A stretch of DNA of 64,000 nucleotides, from NCBI GenBank assembly GCA_963422445.2, contig OY729512.2:6386001-6450000 (forward strand), given 5' to 3'. Positions 9,845 to 19,707 of the stretch are shown piece by piece. This DNA is from G963422445 sp963422445 (GTDB taxonomy: Bacteria; Pseudomonadota; Alphaproteobacteria; Thalassobaculales; Thalassobaculaceae). A program made the position numbers and the translations under genes. The notes beneath the pieces are model-generated. The model was given only the letters and a program-made list of their open reading frames with translations. It did no database searches and was not told the DNA's origin. The number at the start of each line of letters is the position of its first letter. The stretch's first letter is position 1.

Positions 9845-10885
9845 ATGGCCGCGGGTTCGCGGGACGGGACGCGGGAACCGGACGAGACATTGCCGCCGCT
9901 GCCTACGCCGCATGACAGATTTTTTCAGGCCTTGCTGTCCGATTCCAGGCGCGCCGGTGCTTTTCTGCGCGATCATCTGCCCAACGACATCGCCGGGCTG
10001 CTGGACCAGACAATACTGCCGGTCGCCCTGGAGGGCCGGTTCGTGGACGAGGCTCTGTCCAGGAGCCAGAGCGACCTGCTGTTCCGGGTCACGTTGAAGT
10101 CCGGCAAGGAAGCGTTTGTCTACACGCTGCTTGAGCACAAGTCCTACGCCGATCCGGGTCTGCCCTTGCAGTTGGCGTCCTATATGATCCGGATCTGGAA
10201 ACGCCATGCGGGGACGGATGCGGCGAAGTTGCGAGCGTTGCCGCCGATCATTCCGATCGTGCTCTTTCACGGTGAGTCCGAGGGGATGGTGCCGGCCTCT
10301 CTGGCGGCAGCGGTCGACACGGAGGGCCAGCCGGCGTTGGCGTTCGCGGAGGGTTTCAGCTACATATTCCGGAATATCAGAAGGCTCACGACGGAGGAGC
10401 TGTCGCGGGACGCTGATCTCAAGGCCGGTCTGATCGTGCTGAAGCGTGATGCGATCGAGTTTCTGGATACGGTGCTGCTGGGCTTGCAGAGCGACCCTGA
10501 CTTGTACCACCAGGTGCTGGAATATATTCTCCATGTCTATTCAGTCCCCGATCTGGAATGGCTCAGCACGGTCCTGGAGAACAAACTTGGTTATCCGGAG
10601 GTGACTTTGAACACGATTGCGGAAACCTTGATCGCACAAGGGAAAGCACAAGGAAAAGCAGAAGGGAGAGCCGAAGGGAGAGCCGAAGGGGAAGCAAAAG
10701 GGCAGGCCGAAGGGGAAGCGAAGATGCTTGCCCGCCTGCTCGAACGACGGTTCGGCCCTCTGCCCCGGTCGGCGCGGGAACGCATCGCGGCAGCCGCGAT
10801 CGAGCAGCTCGACAGGTGGGGCGACGGCGTGTTGGAGGCGCAGTCGCTGGATGATCTGCTCGGCCAGCCAGAAGCCTCGTCTTGA
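9845..10885 (+). CDS. Rpn-family recombination-promoting nuclease / putative transposase (PF04754-like)
   Basis: A 346-residue intact protein. The N-terminal half starts with PHDRFFQALLSD and ADP-style core SQSDLLFRVTL...FVYTLLEHKSYAD, typical of the PD-(D/E)XK Rpn/YhgA family, whose members nick DNA and promote recombination. Residues about 264-293 are a low-complexity run of GKAEGRAEG-type repeats, followed by a DUF4351-like C-terminal helix bundle (LLERRFGPLP...LDRWGD). Such proteins are usually multicopy and vary in the repeat region. It is the only undamaged gene between 7 and 15 kb, and it is flanked by transposase remnants. Confidence 0.85.
   Translation: MAAGSRDGTREPDETLPPLPTPHDRFFQALLSDSRRAGAFLRDHLPNDIAGLLDQTILPVALEGRFVDEALSRSQSDLLFRVTLKSGKEAFVYTLLEHKSYADPGLPLQLASYMIRIWKRHAGTDAAKLRALPPIIPIVLFHGESEGMVPASLAAAVDTEGQPALAFAEGFSYIFRNIRRLTTEELSRDADLKAGLIVLKRDAIEFLDTVLLGLQSDPDLYHQVLEYILHVYSVPDLEWLSTVLENKLGYPEVTLNTIAETLIAQGKAQGKAEGRAEGRAEGEAKGQAEGEAKMLARLLERRFGPLPRSARERIAAAAIEQLDRWGDGVLEAQSLDDLLGQPEASS
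10634..10723 (+). repeat. Degenerate 12-bp coding repeats in the rpn gene
   Basis: Short units related to GGGAGAGCCGAA and GGAAAAGCACAA repeat about seven times in frame and encode alternating Ala-Glu-Gly and Gln-Gly-Lys turns. Rpn family proteins commonly carry variable repeats at this place. The length may vary between strains. Confidence 0.75.
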
Positions 10886-11232
10886 CATCCGGTCAGAGAC
10901 CGACGCTTGCCCGAGGGAATTTCGAAACACGCATGCGTGTTTGCCGAAAGCTCTGAAGCTGCCGCAGAGGCGAAAGCAAATGCGCCGGTCCCGGAACGAA
11001 GGATCGTCTGGTTTCCGGCGGCTTTCGCCCTCCGCCGATGGCTCGCAATCGCCCGAAAGGCGTTGCCTTCGCGGCAGGACAAGTCCCGACAAGGGCAGCA
11101 CAGACACAGGACGCATGACAGACCGAGTGTCTGACTCATAATGATGTCAATTGGGAACTAATACCCAGTTGCACCAAACCCTTGGCATTCGTTCGTGGTG
11201 CAATTATCTTACAGGTAGTTGGAGGGTGAACC
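10886..11232. other. Intergenic region upstream of IS1595 transposase
   Basis: No gene is seen. The right part presumably contains the left end of the IS1595 element, but I could not identify a clean terminal inverted repeat. A purine-rich GGAGGGTGAACC directly precedes the transposase ATG. Confidence 0.4.
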
Positions 11233-12179
11233 ATGAAAGACGACATGAGCATCCCCGAGTTCTACCGGCGGTTTCCGACAGAGGAAGCCTGCGCGGCGTT
11301 CATTAAGCAAGAACGCTGGGGCGGGGATCTTCACTGTCCGCGCTGCGGCGTGACCAGGGTTTACCGCGTGACCGGAGCGATGGGCTTCAAATGCTCCGGG
11401 TGTCGCAAGCGTTTCAGTGTGCGCACCGGAACGGTGATGGAGAGTTCGCCGCTGTCGCTCCAAACTTGGCTGTTGGCAATCTCTATGATGAGCACGGCGC
11501 GCAAGGGTGTCTCCAGCATCCAGTTCGCCAAGGAGCTCGGGGTCACACAGAAGACGGCGTGGTTCCTTGAGCACCGCATCCGCGAAGCCTGCGCGAGGAA
11601 AGAAAGCTTGCTAGCCGGCGAGGTCGAGGTGGATGAGGTCTATTGGGCGGCAAGGAGAAAAACAGGCACGCTCACAAGCGGCTCAAGGTGGGCGGCGGGA
11701 CGGGAGGCAAGCAGCCCGTTCTTGGAATGCGCGAGCGTTCCGGTCCTGTCCGCGCCATGCCGATAGACGGCAACGACCAAGCGACCATTCATCCCGTCAT
11801 CCGGGACAATGTAGAGCCGGGATCGACGATCTACACCGATGAGCACAAGGCTTATGGTGGCTTGCCAGAGTATGATCGCGAATCCGTGCGCCACAGCGCG
11901 GGGGAGTATGTGAACGGCGCGGCTTCGACCAATGGGATCGAGAGCTTCCGGGCCTTGCTCAAGCGTGGGTACGTCGGAACCCACCATTGGTGGAGCGTCA
12001 AGCACTTGCACCGCTATGTCTCGGAGTACGAGCATCGCCAGAACACCATCGGGGTGTCGGGCGAACCTGCCATTGGTACGCTTATCCGCAACGGCGACGG
12101 TAGACGGCTGACCTATGCCGTGCTGATCGCCAAGAGGAGCAAGACGCATGACGAAGGCCAAGGACATCGAGCCACTTGA
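11233..12179 (+). pseudogene. IS1595-family transposase with one frameshift
   Basis: The first frame (to about 11640) holds the zinc-ribbon (CPRCGVTR...CSGCRKRF) and the beginning of the ISXO2-like DDE domain, ending at GEVEVDEVY. The second frame continues at once with GGKEKNRH, then YTDEHKAYGG and the NGIESFRALLKRG...HHWWSVKHLHRY segment. A one-base deletion at about 11642-11645 explains the break. A small ORF starting at 12148 (MTKAKDIEPLD...) overlaps the end, as often seen behind IS1595 transposases, and runs into the next remnant. Confidence 0.85.
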
Positions 12180-12204
12180 TCTGCGCTTCGAAGATGCGGT
12201 CAAG

Positions 12205-12596
12205 ACGGTCGTTCGAGGGAAGACAGTCCGCGATCCGGCTGATCGTCACTTCCCCGCCCTGCAACATCAAGAACAGCACCGGCAACGGCCTCAAGGACGG
12301 CAGCGGCGGGAAATGGCCAAAGGCCGCGCTGATCGACGGCTAGCATGCGCAGGATGACTGTATGCCGCATGATGAGTATGTGGCGTGGCCGCGCGAATGC
12401 CTGACCGAGATGATGCGCCTGCTGCGTGCGGACGGCGCGGTCTTCTACAACCATAAATGGCGCGTCCAGGGGGCGGGCTTCTGCAAGACCGTGCCGACAT
12501 CGTAGGCGGCTGTCCCGTGCGGTAAATCCTGATCCGGGAGAGAGCCGGCGGGATCAATTTCAATCCCGGCTCCTTTCTGCCCAAACCGCTTATGTG
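12205..12596 (+). pseudogene. Remnant of a type II DNA methyltransferase
   Basis: One frame reads IRLIVTSPPCNIKNSTGNG, then KDGSGGKWPKAALIDG, a TAG stop at 12340, and further CMPHDEYVAW-x-RECLTEMMRLLRADGAVFYNHKWRVQ. A shifted frame near 12528-12596 then gives RERAGGINFNPGSFLPK. These are the motif IV region (normally SPPY, here SPPC) and flanking segments of an N4-cytosine/N6-adenine methyltransferase. A stop, a frameshift and missing ends make it dead. A restriction-endonuclease remnant follows, so this is the modification half of a former type II system. Confidence 0.7.
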
Positions 12597-12640
12597 GCGA
12601 TGGTGAATGAAAGGATCGAGCACGTCATAGGCCGCTTCCT

Positions 12641-13301
12641 GTGACGGTCATGACAGACGCGGACCTGTACGCCCGCCTTCGGGGTGTGCTCAAGCGCGGC
12701 TGGCTTCAACTCCCCGACTACCCCGGTTATGGGGGACTGGCGCGCCAGGGAAGATTCTCGAAGAACTTCCTGGCATCGATGGCGGCAACTTCGACACACT
12801 GGACGCGGGCCGGTGGGAGATCAGGTTCCACTTGGAAGGCGAGCCTAAGGGGCATATGCATCACATGGTACGAGAGTTCGGTTGGCCCGAGGCTCAGGGT
12901 CGGACGAGCTTCCGGCACACGATTCACCAGGGGCATTCCAGTCTGGGCTTCTACATCGCCAACGAGAGCGGACGCATTACCGTTCGCCATCCGCATGTCG
13001 CCGATATGGCCTGGCCCTGTTGGACGCATGACAGGCTCATCAACGCCTTCGCTTCAAAGCTCCGTCGGCTCATCGTGGTGAAAGGCCGCAGGCGCAGGGA
13101 GCAGGTGCGATACGATCTGGCGCATCTATATTGGGAACCCAAGATCACGATGTTTGTGGACGCAATTCAGCACGGGGTCCTGGCTATCGACTTCGACGCC
13201 AGAACGCAGAATGGGCGCGGCCTACGCAATCATGGGACGAAGTCGGAATCGGTTATGATGACCTGCACCACCTGTACGGAAACCGCCAGCGTTTCGGTTG
13301 A
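12641..13301 (+). pseudogene. MvaI/BcnI-family restriction endonuclease, frameshifted
   Basis: The first frame reads MTDADLYARLRGVLKRGW-LQLPDYPGYGG. After a shift near 12745 the main frame continues with GIDGGNFDTLDAG-x-WEIRFHLEGEPKGH and FGWPEAQGRTSFRHTIHQG, then LRRLIVVKGRRR, LYWEPKITMFVDAIQHGVLAIDFDARTQNGRGLRNHGTK. A second shift gives YDDLHHLYGNRQRFG and a stop. These are signatures of MvaI/BcnI-like endonucleases (PF15515). Two indels kill it. With the methyltransferase remnant just upstream it forms a decayed restriction-modification locus. Confidence 0.75.
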
Positions 13302-13330
13302 CGGGCAATCAGGGATGTAGTTTCCCGTAG

Positions 13331-13653
13331 AAATAGGTCTGAACCGTCGTAAACGCCGGATAATCCTTCGGTCATGCCCGCCAACTGCATCCTGTCCAGA
13401 GCATGTAGGCGATCGCGTTCACCACGTCGCGCAGATCCACCTGACAGGGACGACCAAGCCGGCGCGACGGTGGAAGAAGCAGGTCCGGCAAGGTCCACTC
13501 GGCATCGCTCAGATCGCTTTCGTAACGCTCCGTCTTACGGCTATACTGCTTCCGGGTCGTCTCGTTCCAGGGCATGATGTGCCCCTATGGTGTGAGTGTT
13601 CACCCACGAAGATATACCATGCGAGACTACCCAACCAGTTTTAGATCAGGCTC
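13331..13653 (-). mobile_element. Truncated IS5-like element (5' part of transposase)
   Basis: Read on the minus strand this fragment matches the first roughly 320 bases of the full element at 55631-56549. It has the outer end GAGCCTGA (at 13646-13653, bordered by TA), the same upstream region, and a 67-codon start of the transposase (MPWNETTRKQYSRKTERY...) ending in the same GCATGACC frameshift site. Similarity stops at about 13331. The rest of the element has been lost. It cuts off the N-terminus of the adjacent helicase pseudogene. Confidence 0.85.
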
Positions 13654-13655
13654 TA

Positions 13656-15096
13656 AGAACCCGATTCAACAGCGTATCGTGGCAGATAACCGGGAGCAGA
13701 CGAACGTCCTGGCTCTCGCTGGCCCTGGATCCGGCAAAACGCGCATGCTGGTGCATCGGATCGCATATCTGGTGCGCCCGCGGCGTAGTCGCGCTCACCT
13801 GTCACGCCCTGGCAATGCGATTGGCCGACGCCAGCTTTACGGGCCGGGCGGACCGTCCCGACAACGAATTGTTCAGAGATGTGATCCGCCCCGCGGTGGA
13901 ACTCCTGCGCGGCAAAGGTCTTCCACCGAAGGACTCCGACGAACAACGGGAGCGGCTGCTGACGGGGTTCCGCTGGATTCTGGTGGACAAATACCAGGAC
14001 ATTGGTCCGTAGCAGTACGAATTGATATCGGCGCGCGCCGGGCGAACGCTCGAAGACGAGGTGGGTAAGCTTACCGTGTTCGCGGTCGGCGGCGACAATC
14101 AAAACCTCTACGCCTTCAAAAGCGCCTGGGTGGAATTCATTCGGCGTTTCGAGGAGGACTACGGACCCCGACCCATGTACCTGACAGACAACTATCGTTC
14201 TTCGGGCCACATCAGCACCGCCGCCAACGCAATAATCGCGCCGGCGGTAGAGTGAATGAAGGCCGGGCATCCCATCCGTATCAACCGGCGCGTGCGAAGG
14301 GTCCGCCGGGCGGACAGTGGCAAAAGCTGGACTCGGTCTCGCGCGGACGGGTGCAGATCCTTCCGGCAAGCCATCGGTGAGCATGCGTTGGAGACCGATG
14401 GCGCAGAACTCCCGCGACCCACGTTGTCGAGTGACTTGCCGGATGGGGCCGAGACATCCGCCGGCGCCAGCACGGGCTTTTGCTGACGACCGCGCACCGC
14501 GCCAATGGATTGGAATTCGACCACGTGGCCGTACTCGACGGCGGTTGGGATCGTATCGGACACCTGGAGGATCCAGACAAGGCCCGGAGACTTTACTATG
14601 TAGTCATGACACGGGCCCGACAGATCCTGTCGCTTGCGCGGTTCGAGGGGCCTCACCGTTTACAGGACTCGTTGCTCGGCCAATCCTGTGTCGCGCAACG
14701 CGCGCCGGGCAAACTGCCGCCCGGCGCGCGGCTCTGGAGTATCGCATTGTCCGATCAGGCCTGGACAATCTGGACCTGGGTTTCGCGGGACGGCGGAGCA
14801 CCAGCGACCCGGTGCCATCGTGCCATCGCGGCTCTGTCTCCCGGCGGCCCCTGCAAACGCGCCTCGTGAATGGCGAACACCTGGACCTGTTGAACCGGGA
14901 CGGTCTTGTGGTGGGACGCTTGGCCGGAACCTTCAGCCCTCCTGCCGGAACCCGGCGCCGCTCGGCCACTGTTCCCACTGTCGTGGGATAGAACCGGGAA
15001 GCATCACAGCCAGAATATCATGACAATATCCGATGCGACGACTGGGAGGTGATCGTGCCGGAGCTAACCTTCGAGTCGAACCGGCAGGCCGTCTGA
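13656..15096 (+). pseudogene. UvrD/Rep-like helicase remnant, many lesions
   Basis: Collinear pieces in changing frames give a superfamily 1 helicase: NPIQQRIVADNREQ then LALAGPGSGKTRMLVHRIAYLVR (Walker A), ALTCHALAMRLADASF, RWILVDKYQDIGP (Walker B, stop at 14010), VFAVGGDNQNLYAFKSA, LTDNYRSSGHI, LTTAHRANGLEFDHVAVLDGGW, RRLYYVVMTRARQ and a C-terminal tail (LVNGEHLDLLNRDG, DDWEVIVPELTFE) to a stop at 15096. The N-terminus is missing at the IS5-like fragment and about 20 residues after the Walker A region are deleted. Relatives are large RecQ-UvrD type helicases. Confidence 0.72.
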
Positions 15097-15747
15097 ACCG
15101 AATTTGAAACCGGTCGGTGCGAAAGCGGCAACCGGACATTTCGACAATCCGGCCGATCGCAGCTTTGTGAACACGCTGGATACACAGTGGAGCAAATCCC
15201 GCGTCAACACCAAACCGGCGCATCTGCTCATCGACATGTCGGAGGCCCGGCCATGGGAAGGCCGGACCATCGAAACCATCGCAATGGCAACGTCTGAGAC
15301 CCGTTGTAGCCGTATCAGTCCGCCACACAAACGCTCGCCAGCGCGCCGATCATCACACGGCAGCGACCCCGTTCAGAAACCACGCCGCCGTTGGGAGAGA
15401 CCCGGAAACCAGGCAAGCGAAGGATCAGGAGCCGGTTTATCGGCCATTGATAGTTTCGACGACCCGAACACCCCGGCCCAGAGCCGAGGCCATGCCGCCG
15501 TCGATATCCTGCCTCCGGCGAAAACACCGTCGGATGGCCGTATGTCAGACAGACAAGGCGCATAATTGTCGGCAGCGGAATTGCAAGACCGTTCGCTGCC
15601 GCGGTCCATGGCCGGGTTTGAGGACACCGGCCAATTGCATGGAAATCGTTTCGCCGTCACTTTAACATGAGCGTCTTGTGTTTCGGTCATGCGACAGCAA
15701 CAGCATATGGCCGGATCGGTTAGAAGCCTTCACGGCATAGGGAGAAC
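15097..15747. other. Gene-poor region
   Basis: Open frames of up to 150 codons occur on the plus strand (15104-15565) but show no family motif, and their composition resembles the surrounding decayed DNA. The end must hold the promoter of the next operon; GGGAG precedes the ATG. Confidence 0.35.
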
Positions 15748-16821
15748 ATGATGGCAGACAAGTACAATATCCTGATTCTTGGCGCATCCTACGGATCTCT
15801 GTTGGCCACCAAGGCATTGATGGCTGGCCATTCGGCGACCCTGATCTGCCTGCCCGCCGAAGCGAATTTGATCAATGCCGAGGGCGCGGTGGTCCGGATG
15901 CCGATCAGGGGGCGGGAAGGGTTGCTGGAAATCCGCAGCCGTGACCTCGCCGGTACTTTGTCCGCGGCCGGGCCCGATATCGTGAATCCGGCGGATTACG
16001 ATCTCGTCGTGCTGGCGATGCAAGAACCGCAATACCGCTCGCCCGAGGTTCGCAACTTGCTGCATCGGGTCACCGGCGCCGGCATCCCTTGCATGTCCAT
16101 CATGAACATGCCGCCATTGCCCTATCTGAAACGGATCGCCGGCCTTGAGACGAACGCCTGCCGGGGCAGCTATGCCGACGCAACGGTCTGGGACGAAATC
16201 GATCCGGCACTTGTCACCCTGTGCAGCCCGGACCCGCAAGCCTTTCGTCCGCCCGAAGAGCCGGTGAACGTGCTGCAAGTGCGTCTGCCGACGAATTTCA
16301 AGTCGGCGCGTTTTGAATCGGACGCCCATACCGATATCCTCCGGACGCTTGAAGCCGACATCCAGGCGGCGCGTTTCGAGGCGGACGGCACATCGCTGGA
16401 AGTCCCGGTCAAACTTCGCGTGCATGACTCGATTTTCGTGCCTATGGCCAAATGGTGCATGCTGATCGCCGGAAACTACCGCTGCGTCGAGGCCGAGGCG
16501 ATGCGTCCGATCCGTGACGCGGTTCATGCCGACCTTGATGAATCACGGGCAATCTACGACTGGGTTTCGGATCTCTGCATCGCGCTTGGCGCCGACCCCA
16601 CCGACATGGTGCCGTTCGACAAATATGCGAATGCGGCGCAATCCCTGATCACACCCTCTTCCGCAGCCCGCGCCCTCGACGCCGGCGCCGTCAACATCGA
16701 GCGGGTCGACTGGCTGGTCCAGACCATCGGAGCAGCGCACGGCCAACGGCTTGATGCCATTGACGAGACTGTTGCCCTGGTTGATGGTTGGCTTGACCGT
16801 AACCGCGCAAAGGCAGCCTGA
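15748..16821 (+). CDS. Ketopantoate-reductase-like NAD(P)-dependent oxidoreductase
   Basis: A 357-residue protein with an N-terminal dinucleotide-binding start (YNILILGASYGSLLATKALMAGH) and an ApbA/PanE-type layout: LVVLAMQEPQY in the place of the VKTxQ motif, and a C-terminal helical domain (VPMAKWCMLIAGNY...). The GxGxxG is modified to GASYGS and the catalytic motifs are divergent, so it may act on another 2-keto or opine-type substrate. Two ATG codons occur in tandem; the first is four bases after GGGAG. A drug/metabolite transporter gene follows 41 bases later. Confidence 0.7.
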   Translation: MMADKYNILILGASYGSLLATKALMAGHSATLICLPAEANLINAEGAVVRMPIRGREGLLEIRSRDLAGTLSAAGPDIVNPADYDLVVLAMQEPQYRSPEVRNLLHRVTGAGIPCMSIMNMPPLPYLKRIAGLETNACRGSYADATVWDEIDPALVTLCSPDPQAFRPPEEPVNVLQVRLPTNFKSARFESDAHTDILRTLEADIQAARFEADGTSLEVPVKLRVHDSIFVPMAKWCMLIAGNYRCVEAEAMRPIRDAVHADLDESRAIYDWVSDLCIALGADPTDMVPFDKYANAAQSLITPSSAARALDAGAVNIERVDWLVQTIGAAHGQRLDAIDETVALVDGWLDRNRAKAA

Positions 16822-16862
16822 CTGCGCGGCCAATATAACATTGCATCTGCGCGAACGCCGGT

Positions 16863-17732
16863 ATGCCGGCACTGACGGGGGCGGCGCCGGTCGTATTTGT
16901 GCTGCTCTGGAGTTCGGCTTTTGTCGGCGCCAAATTCGGACTGCCCTACGCCGAACCCCTGACCTTCATGTGGCTGCGATTCACGTGGGTGACCGCAATG
17001 TTTCTGGCCTTGAGCCTGATATTCAGGGTGCCGTGGCCTGACAGCCTTGTTGCTGTCGGCCATCTCGCCGTCGTCGGATTACTGGTTCAGGGGCTTTATC
17101 TCTCGGGTACTTTCATCGCGATTGCCCGCGGCGCGTCGGTTGGCCTGGTAGCGCTGGTTCTCGGATTGCAACCTGTTCTGACCGTGCTGTTCGCAAGCGT
17201 CGTCATGCGCAGCCGGATTACACGGTTGCAATGGATCGGGGTGATGGCGGGCTTTGCGGGCCTTGTGCTGGTGTTGTGGAACCAGCTTGATCTCGGTTCG
17301 GTCAACACCCTTGACATCGTTCCGGTTGGCGTCGGACTTCTCTGCATGACGGCCGGCACGCTTTATCAACGTCACCACTGCGCCAGGATGAACATCCTGA
17401 CCGGTAATGTCGTGCAGTCGGTCACCGCGATGGCGGTTACAGGGCTCGGTGCACTGGCATTCGAGGACATGGACGTCGAATGGACCCCGAAATTCGCAGG
17501 CGCCCTGACCTGGATGGTCCTAGTGGTCTCGCTCGGCGCCTACAGCCTGTTTCTGTACATGCTGCGCCAGAATCAGGCGACCAGGGTCTCGAGCCTGTTC
17601 TATCTGACACCGCCGGTCGCCGCTATCATGGCCTACTTCATGTTCGGCGAGGTCCTGACCACCCTGTCACTTGCCGGTTTCGCTGTAGCCGTTGTCGGCG
17701 TTGCCCTGGTGGTGCGCGGTGATACGACTTGA
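16863..17732 (+). CDS. EamA-family (DMT) inner-membrane transporter
   Basis: A 289-residue protein with about ten hydrophobic segments arranged as two repeated EamA halves. It begins with VVFVLLWSSAFVGAKFGLPYAEPLTFMWLRF, the hallmark of RhaT/YdcZ-type DMT exporters, and has a PVLTVLFA segment at the end of the first half and TPPVAAIMAYFMFGE in the second. Such proteins usually export amino acids or metabolites. It follows the ketopantoate-reductase-like gene by 41 bases and is probably in the same operon. Confidence 0.85.
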   Translation: MPALTGAAPVVFVLLWSSAFVGAKFGLPYAEPLTFMWLRFTWVTAMFLALSLIFRVPWPDSLVAVGHLAVVGLLVQGLYLSGTFIAIARGASVGLVALVLGLQPVLTVLFASVVMRSRITRLQWIGVMAGFAGLVLVLWNQLDLGSVNTLDIVPVGVGLLCMTAGTLYQRHHCARMNILTGNVVQSVTAMAVTGLGALAFEDMDVEWTPKFAGALTWMVLVVSLGAYSLFLYMLRQNQATRVSSLFYLTPPVAAIMAYFMFGEVLTTLSLAGFAVAVVGVALVVRGDTT

Positions 17733-18016
17733 GCGCAGACGACATCGTGCATTTCAGCAACGAGGGCAACGAACAGTCTTTGCCGGTTACGGTCATATGT
17801 ACCGCACCAACCGTTGGCGGTAGAATGACGCAGCCGGTCGCTGGTCCGGTTTCGCACCCGCCGTCCCGGTATTGACGTTCGCTGGTTTCCGCCAAAAGCT
17901 TTGCCGAAAGCGGCAGATCATGACAGCACAGAACAACAGGAAGGATGTCTGATGATCCGTTGCCAGCGGCAGAACCAGTATCCGGCCGGAGCACGGTCAC
18001 GGGACCGTAAGGCCGG

Positions 18017-18685
18017 ATGACCAGAAAACTCGAGGATTTTGTCGCCCGATTAACGGCCCTGGGCGGCGGTTCCGGCGACTCCCGGGCGATCTATCAGGAA
18101 TGGGCATCAACCTACGAAACCACCATGCAGGACGATTACGGTTACATCGCCCCGAAAATTGCTGCCGACGCTCTCGCGGCACAATGTCCTGACAAAGACA
18201 TTCATATCCTTGATCTTGGGTGTGGTACGGGACTGGTCGGCCTGGAACTCGCGGCACGTGGTTTCAGCAAAATCGATGGACTGGATGTCTCGGAGGCCAT
18301 GCTGTCCGAGGCCCGGAAGAAGCAGGTTTATGGCGCTCTGACGACTGGTGATCTCAGCCGGCCGCCACCCTCCGATATCCAACCCCGTGATGCGGCAATC
18401 GCCGTCGGCTGCTTCGGCGGCGGCCATCTCGGCCCCCAGCATCTGGCGACATTGGTCGGTTACGTGAAGCCCGGCGGACTGCTTGTCCTGTACGTCAACG
18501 CAATCCCCTACGACGCCGACGACTACCCGTCGCGTTTGAGAGCGCTTGAATCCGACGGAACCTGGCAGATCCTGATGACTGAAGCGTCGAACTACATGCA
18601 GGCAATCAATCGGCCGGGATGGGTCATCGTCGCCCGCCGGTCGGGTCCCGACCGATCGACCACCACGGGAGACATGAAACAATGA
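18017..18685 (+). CDS. Class I SAM-dependent methyltransferase
   Basis: A 222-residue protein with motif I ILDLGCGTGLVG, then IDGLDVSEAMLSEARKK (post-I), and a later VKPGGLLVLYVN segment. The N-terminus contains IYQEWASTYE, as in the Williams-Beuren/TPMT-like small-molecule methyltransferases. The stop overlaps the start of the dipeptidase gene (ATGA), so the two are translationally coupled and probably act on the same compound. The substrate is unknown. Confidence 0.8.
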   Translation: MTRKLEDFVARLTALGGGSGDSRAIYQEWASTYETTMQDDYGYIAPKIAADALAAQCPDKDIHILDLGCGTGLVGLELAARGFSKIDGLDVSEAMLSEARKKQVYGALTTGDLSRPPPSDIQPRDAAIAVGCFGGGHLGPQHLATLVGYVKPGGLLVLYVNAIPYDADDYPSRLRALESDGTWQILMTEASNYMQAINRPGWVIVARRSGPDRSTTTGDMKQ

Positions 18686-19707
18686 ACAGTAACGGCCACT
18701 TCATCTGGGATGCGCATGCCGGATTCGAAATCAGGTCGGAAAAAGACCTGGAGACGCTGTCGATCTGGAAGAACGCCGGTGTCGACTTTCTCTCCGTCAA
18801 CATCGGCTATGACGTCATCCCCTGGACCGACACCTTAACCAACGCGCTCATGGCGATGAAGTGGATCGAGGAAATGGATGGCTATCGACTGGCCGGAACA
18901 CTGGAAGAAATCGACGCGGCCCAGGCGGCGGGCGATATGGCGATCGCATTCGACATCGAAGGGATGGATGCCATCACTGATTCGGTCGAATTCATCGAGA
19001 CATATCATGATCTCGGCGTCCGTCAGATCCTGATCGCCTACAATATCAACAACATGGCTGGCGGTGGCTGCCATGACAAAGACATTGGCCTGACAACGTT
19101 CGGTCGGGCCGCGGTCGAGCGGATGAATGCGCTCGGGATGCTGGTCGATTGCTCGCATTGCAGCTACAGAACCACCATGGATGTCATGACGCATTCCAGT
19201 CATCCGGTAATTTTCTCGCATTCGAACGCCCGCATATTGCGGGAACATGAACGCAACATCCTGGATGAACAGGCGGTTCGTTGCGCCGGGACCGGTGGCG
19301 TTGTCGGCGTCAACGGTATTGGACATTTCGTCGGCGACGATGATATCTCCACGGCGTCGGTCACCGACCATATCGAGCATTATCTCGACCTGATCGGACC
19401 CGATCATGTCGGGATCGGTCTCGACTATTTTCACGAAACTGGCGAAGAGGAAGATCTGAACGAAAGGATTTCCGAAAACACCCGGTTCTGGCCAAAGTCA
19501 CAGTATCCTGGGAAGCCGATCCGCTGTGCAGCCCCATCACAACTCCACGAAATTGCCAAAGAACTCGATCGGCGAGGGCATGGCGAGGCGACCATCAAAG
19601 GGGTGCTCGGCGGAAACTTCCGGCGTCTTGCCGACGCGTTGTGGATACCGTCCAACCCGGAACGTCCCCGCATCGGGGATTTGGCAGAAGGTCCCAAGCA
19701 TGATTGA
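18682..19707 (+). CDS. M19-family membrane dipeptidase (renal dipeptidase-like)
   Basis: A 341-residue TIM-barrel metallopeptidase. Conserved zinc-ligand positions are Glu93 (FDIEGMD), His159 (VDCSHCSY) and His180 (VIFSHSNAR), with the barrel end DHVGIGLDYFHE. The N-terminal motif is WDAHAGF, so the usual HxD pair has His12 but not the Asp; a subset of bacterial M19 proteins shows a similar change. The family hydrolyses dipeptides and some amides. It has no signal peptide. It starts inside the stop codon of the methyltransferase gene. Confidence 0.85.
   Translation: MNSNGHFIWDAHAGFEIRSEKDLETLSIWKNAGVDFLSVNIGYDVIPWTDTLTNALMAMKWIEEMDGYRLAGTLEEIDAAQAAGDMAIAFDIEGMDAITDSVEFIETYHDLGVRQILIAYNINNMAGGGCHDKDIGLTTFGRAAVERMNALGMLVDCSHCSYRTTMDVMTHSSHPVIFSHSNARILREHERNILDEQAVRCAGTGGVVGVNGIGHFVGDDDISTASVTDHIEHYLDLIGPDHVGIGLDYFHETGEEEDLNERISENTRFWPKSQYPGKPIRCAAPSQLHEIAKELDRRGHGEATIKGVLGGNFRRLADALWIPSNPERPRIGDLAEGPKHD

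Noticed and set aside
10541..11139. Long minus-strand frames opposite the rpn gene
   Set aside because: They are the mirror of the repeat-rich rpn coding sequence (alternating Pro/Ser/Phe runs) and are not plausible proteins.
12148..12357. Small ORF behind the IS1595 transposase as an independent gene
   Set aside because: Only the first 20 codons resemble the small ORFs that accompany IS1595 transposases; the rest is the methyltransferase remnant read in a wrong frame.
15104..15565. 153-codon plus-strand frame after the helicase remnant
   Set aside because: No family motif, composition like the decayed surroundings, and no ribosome binding site.
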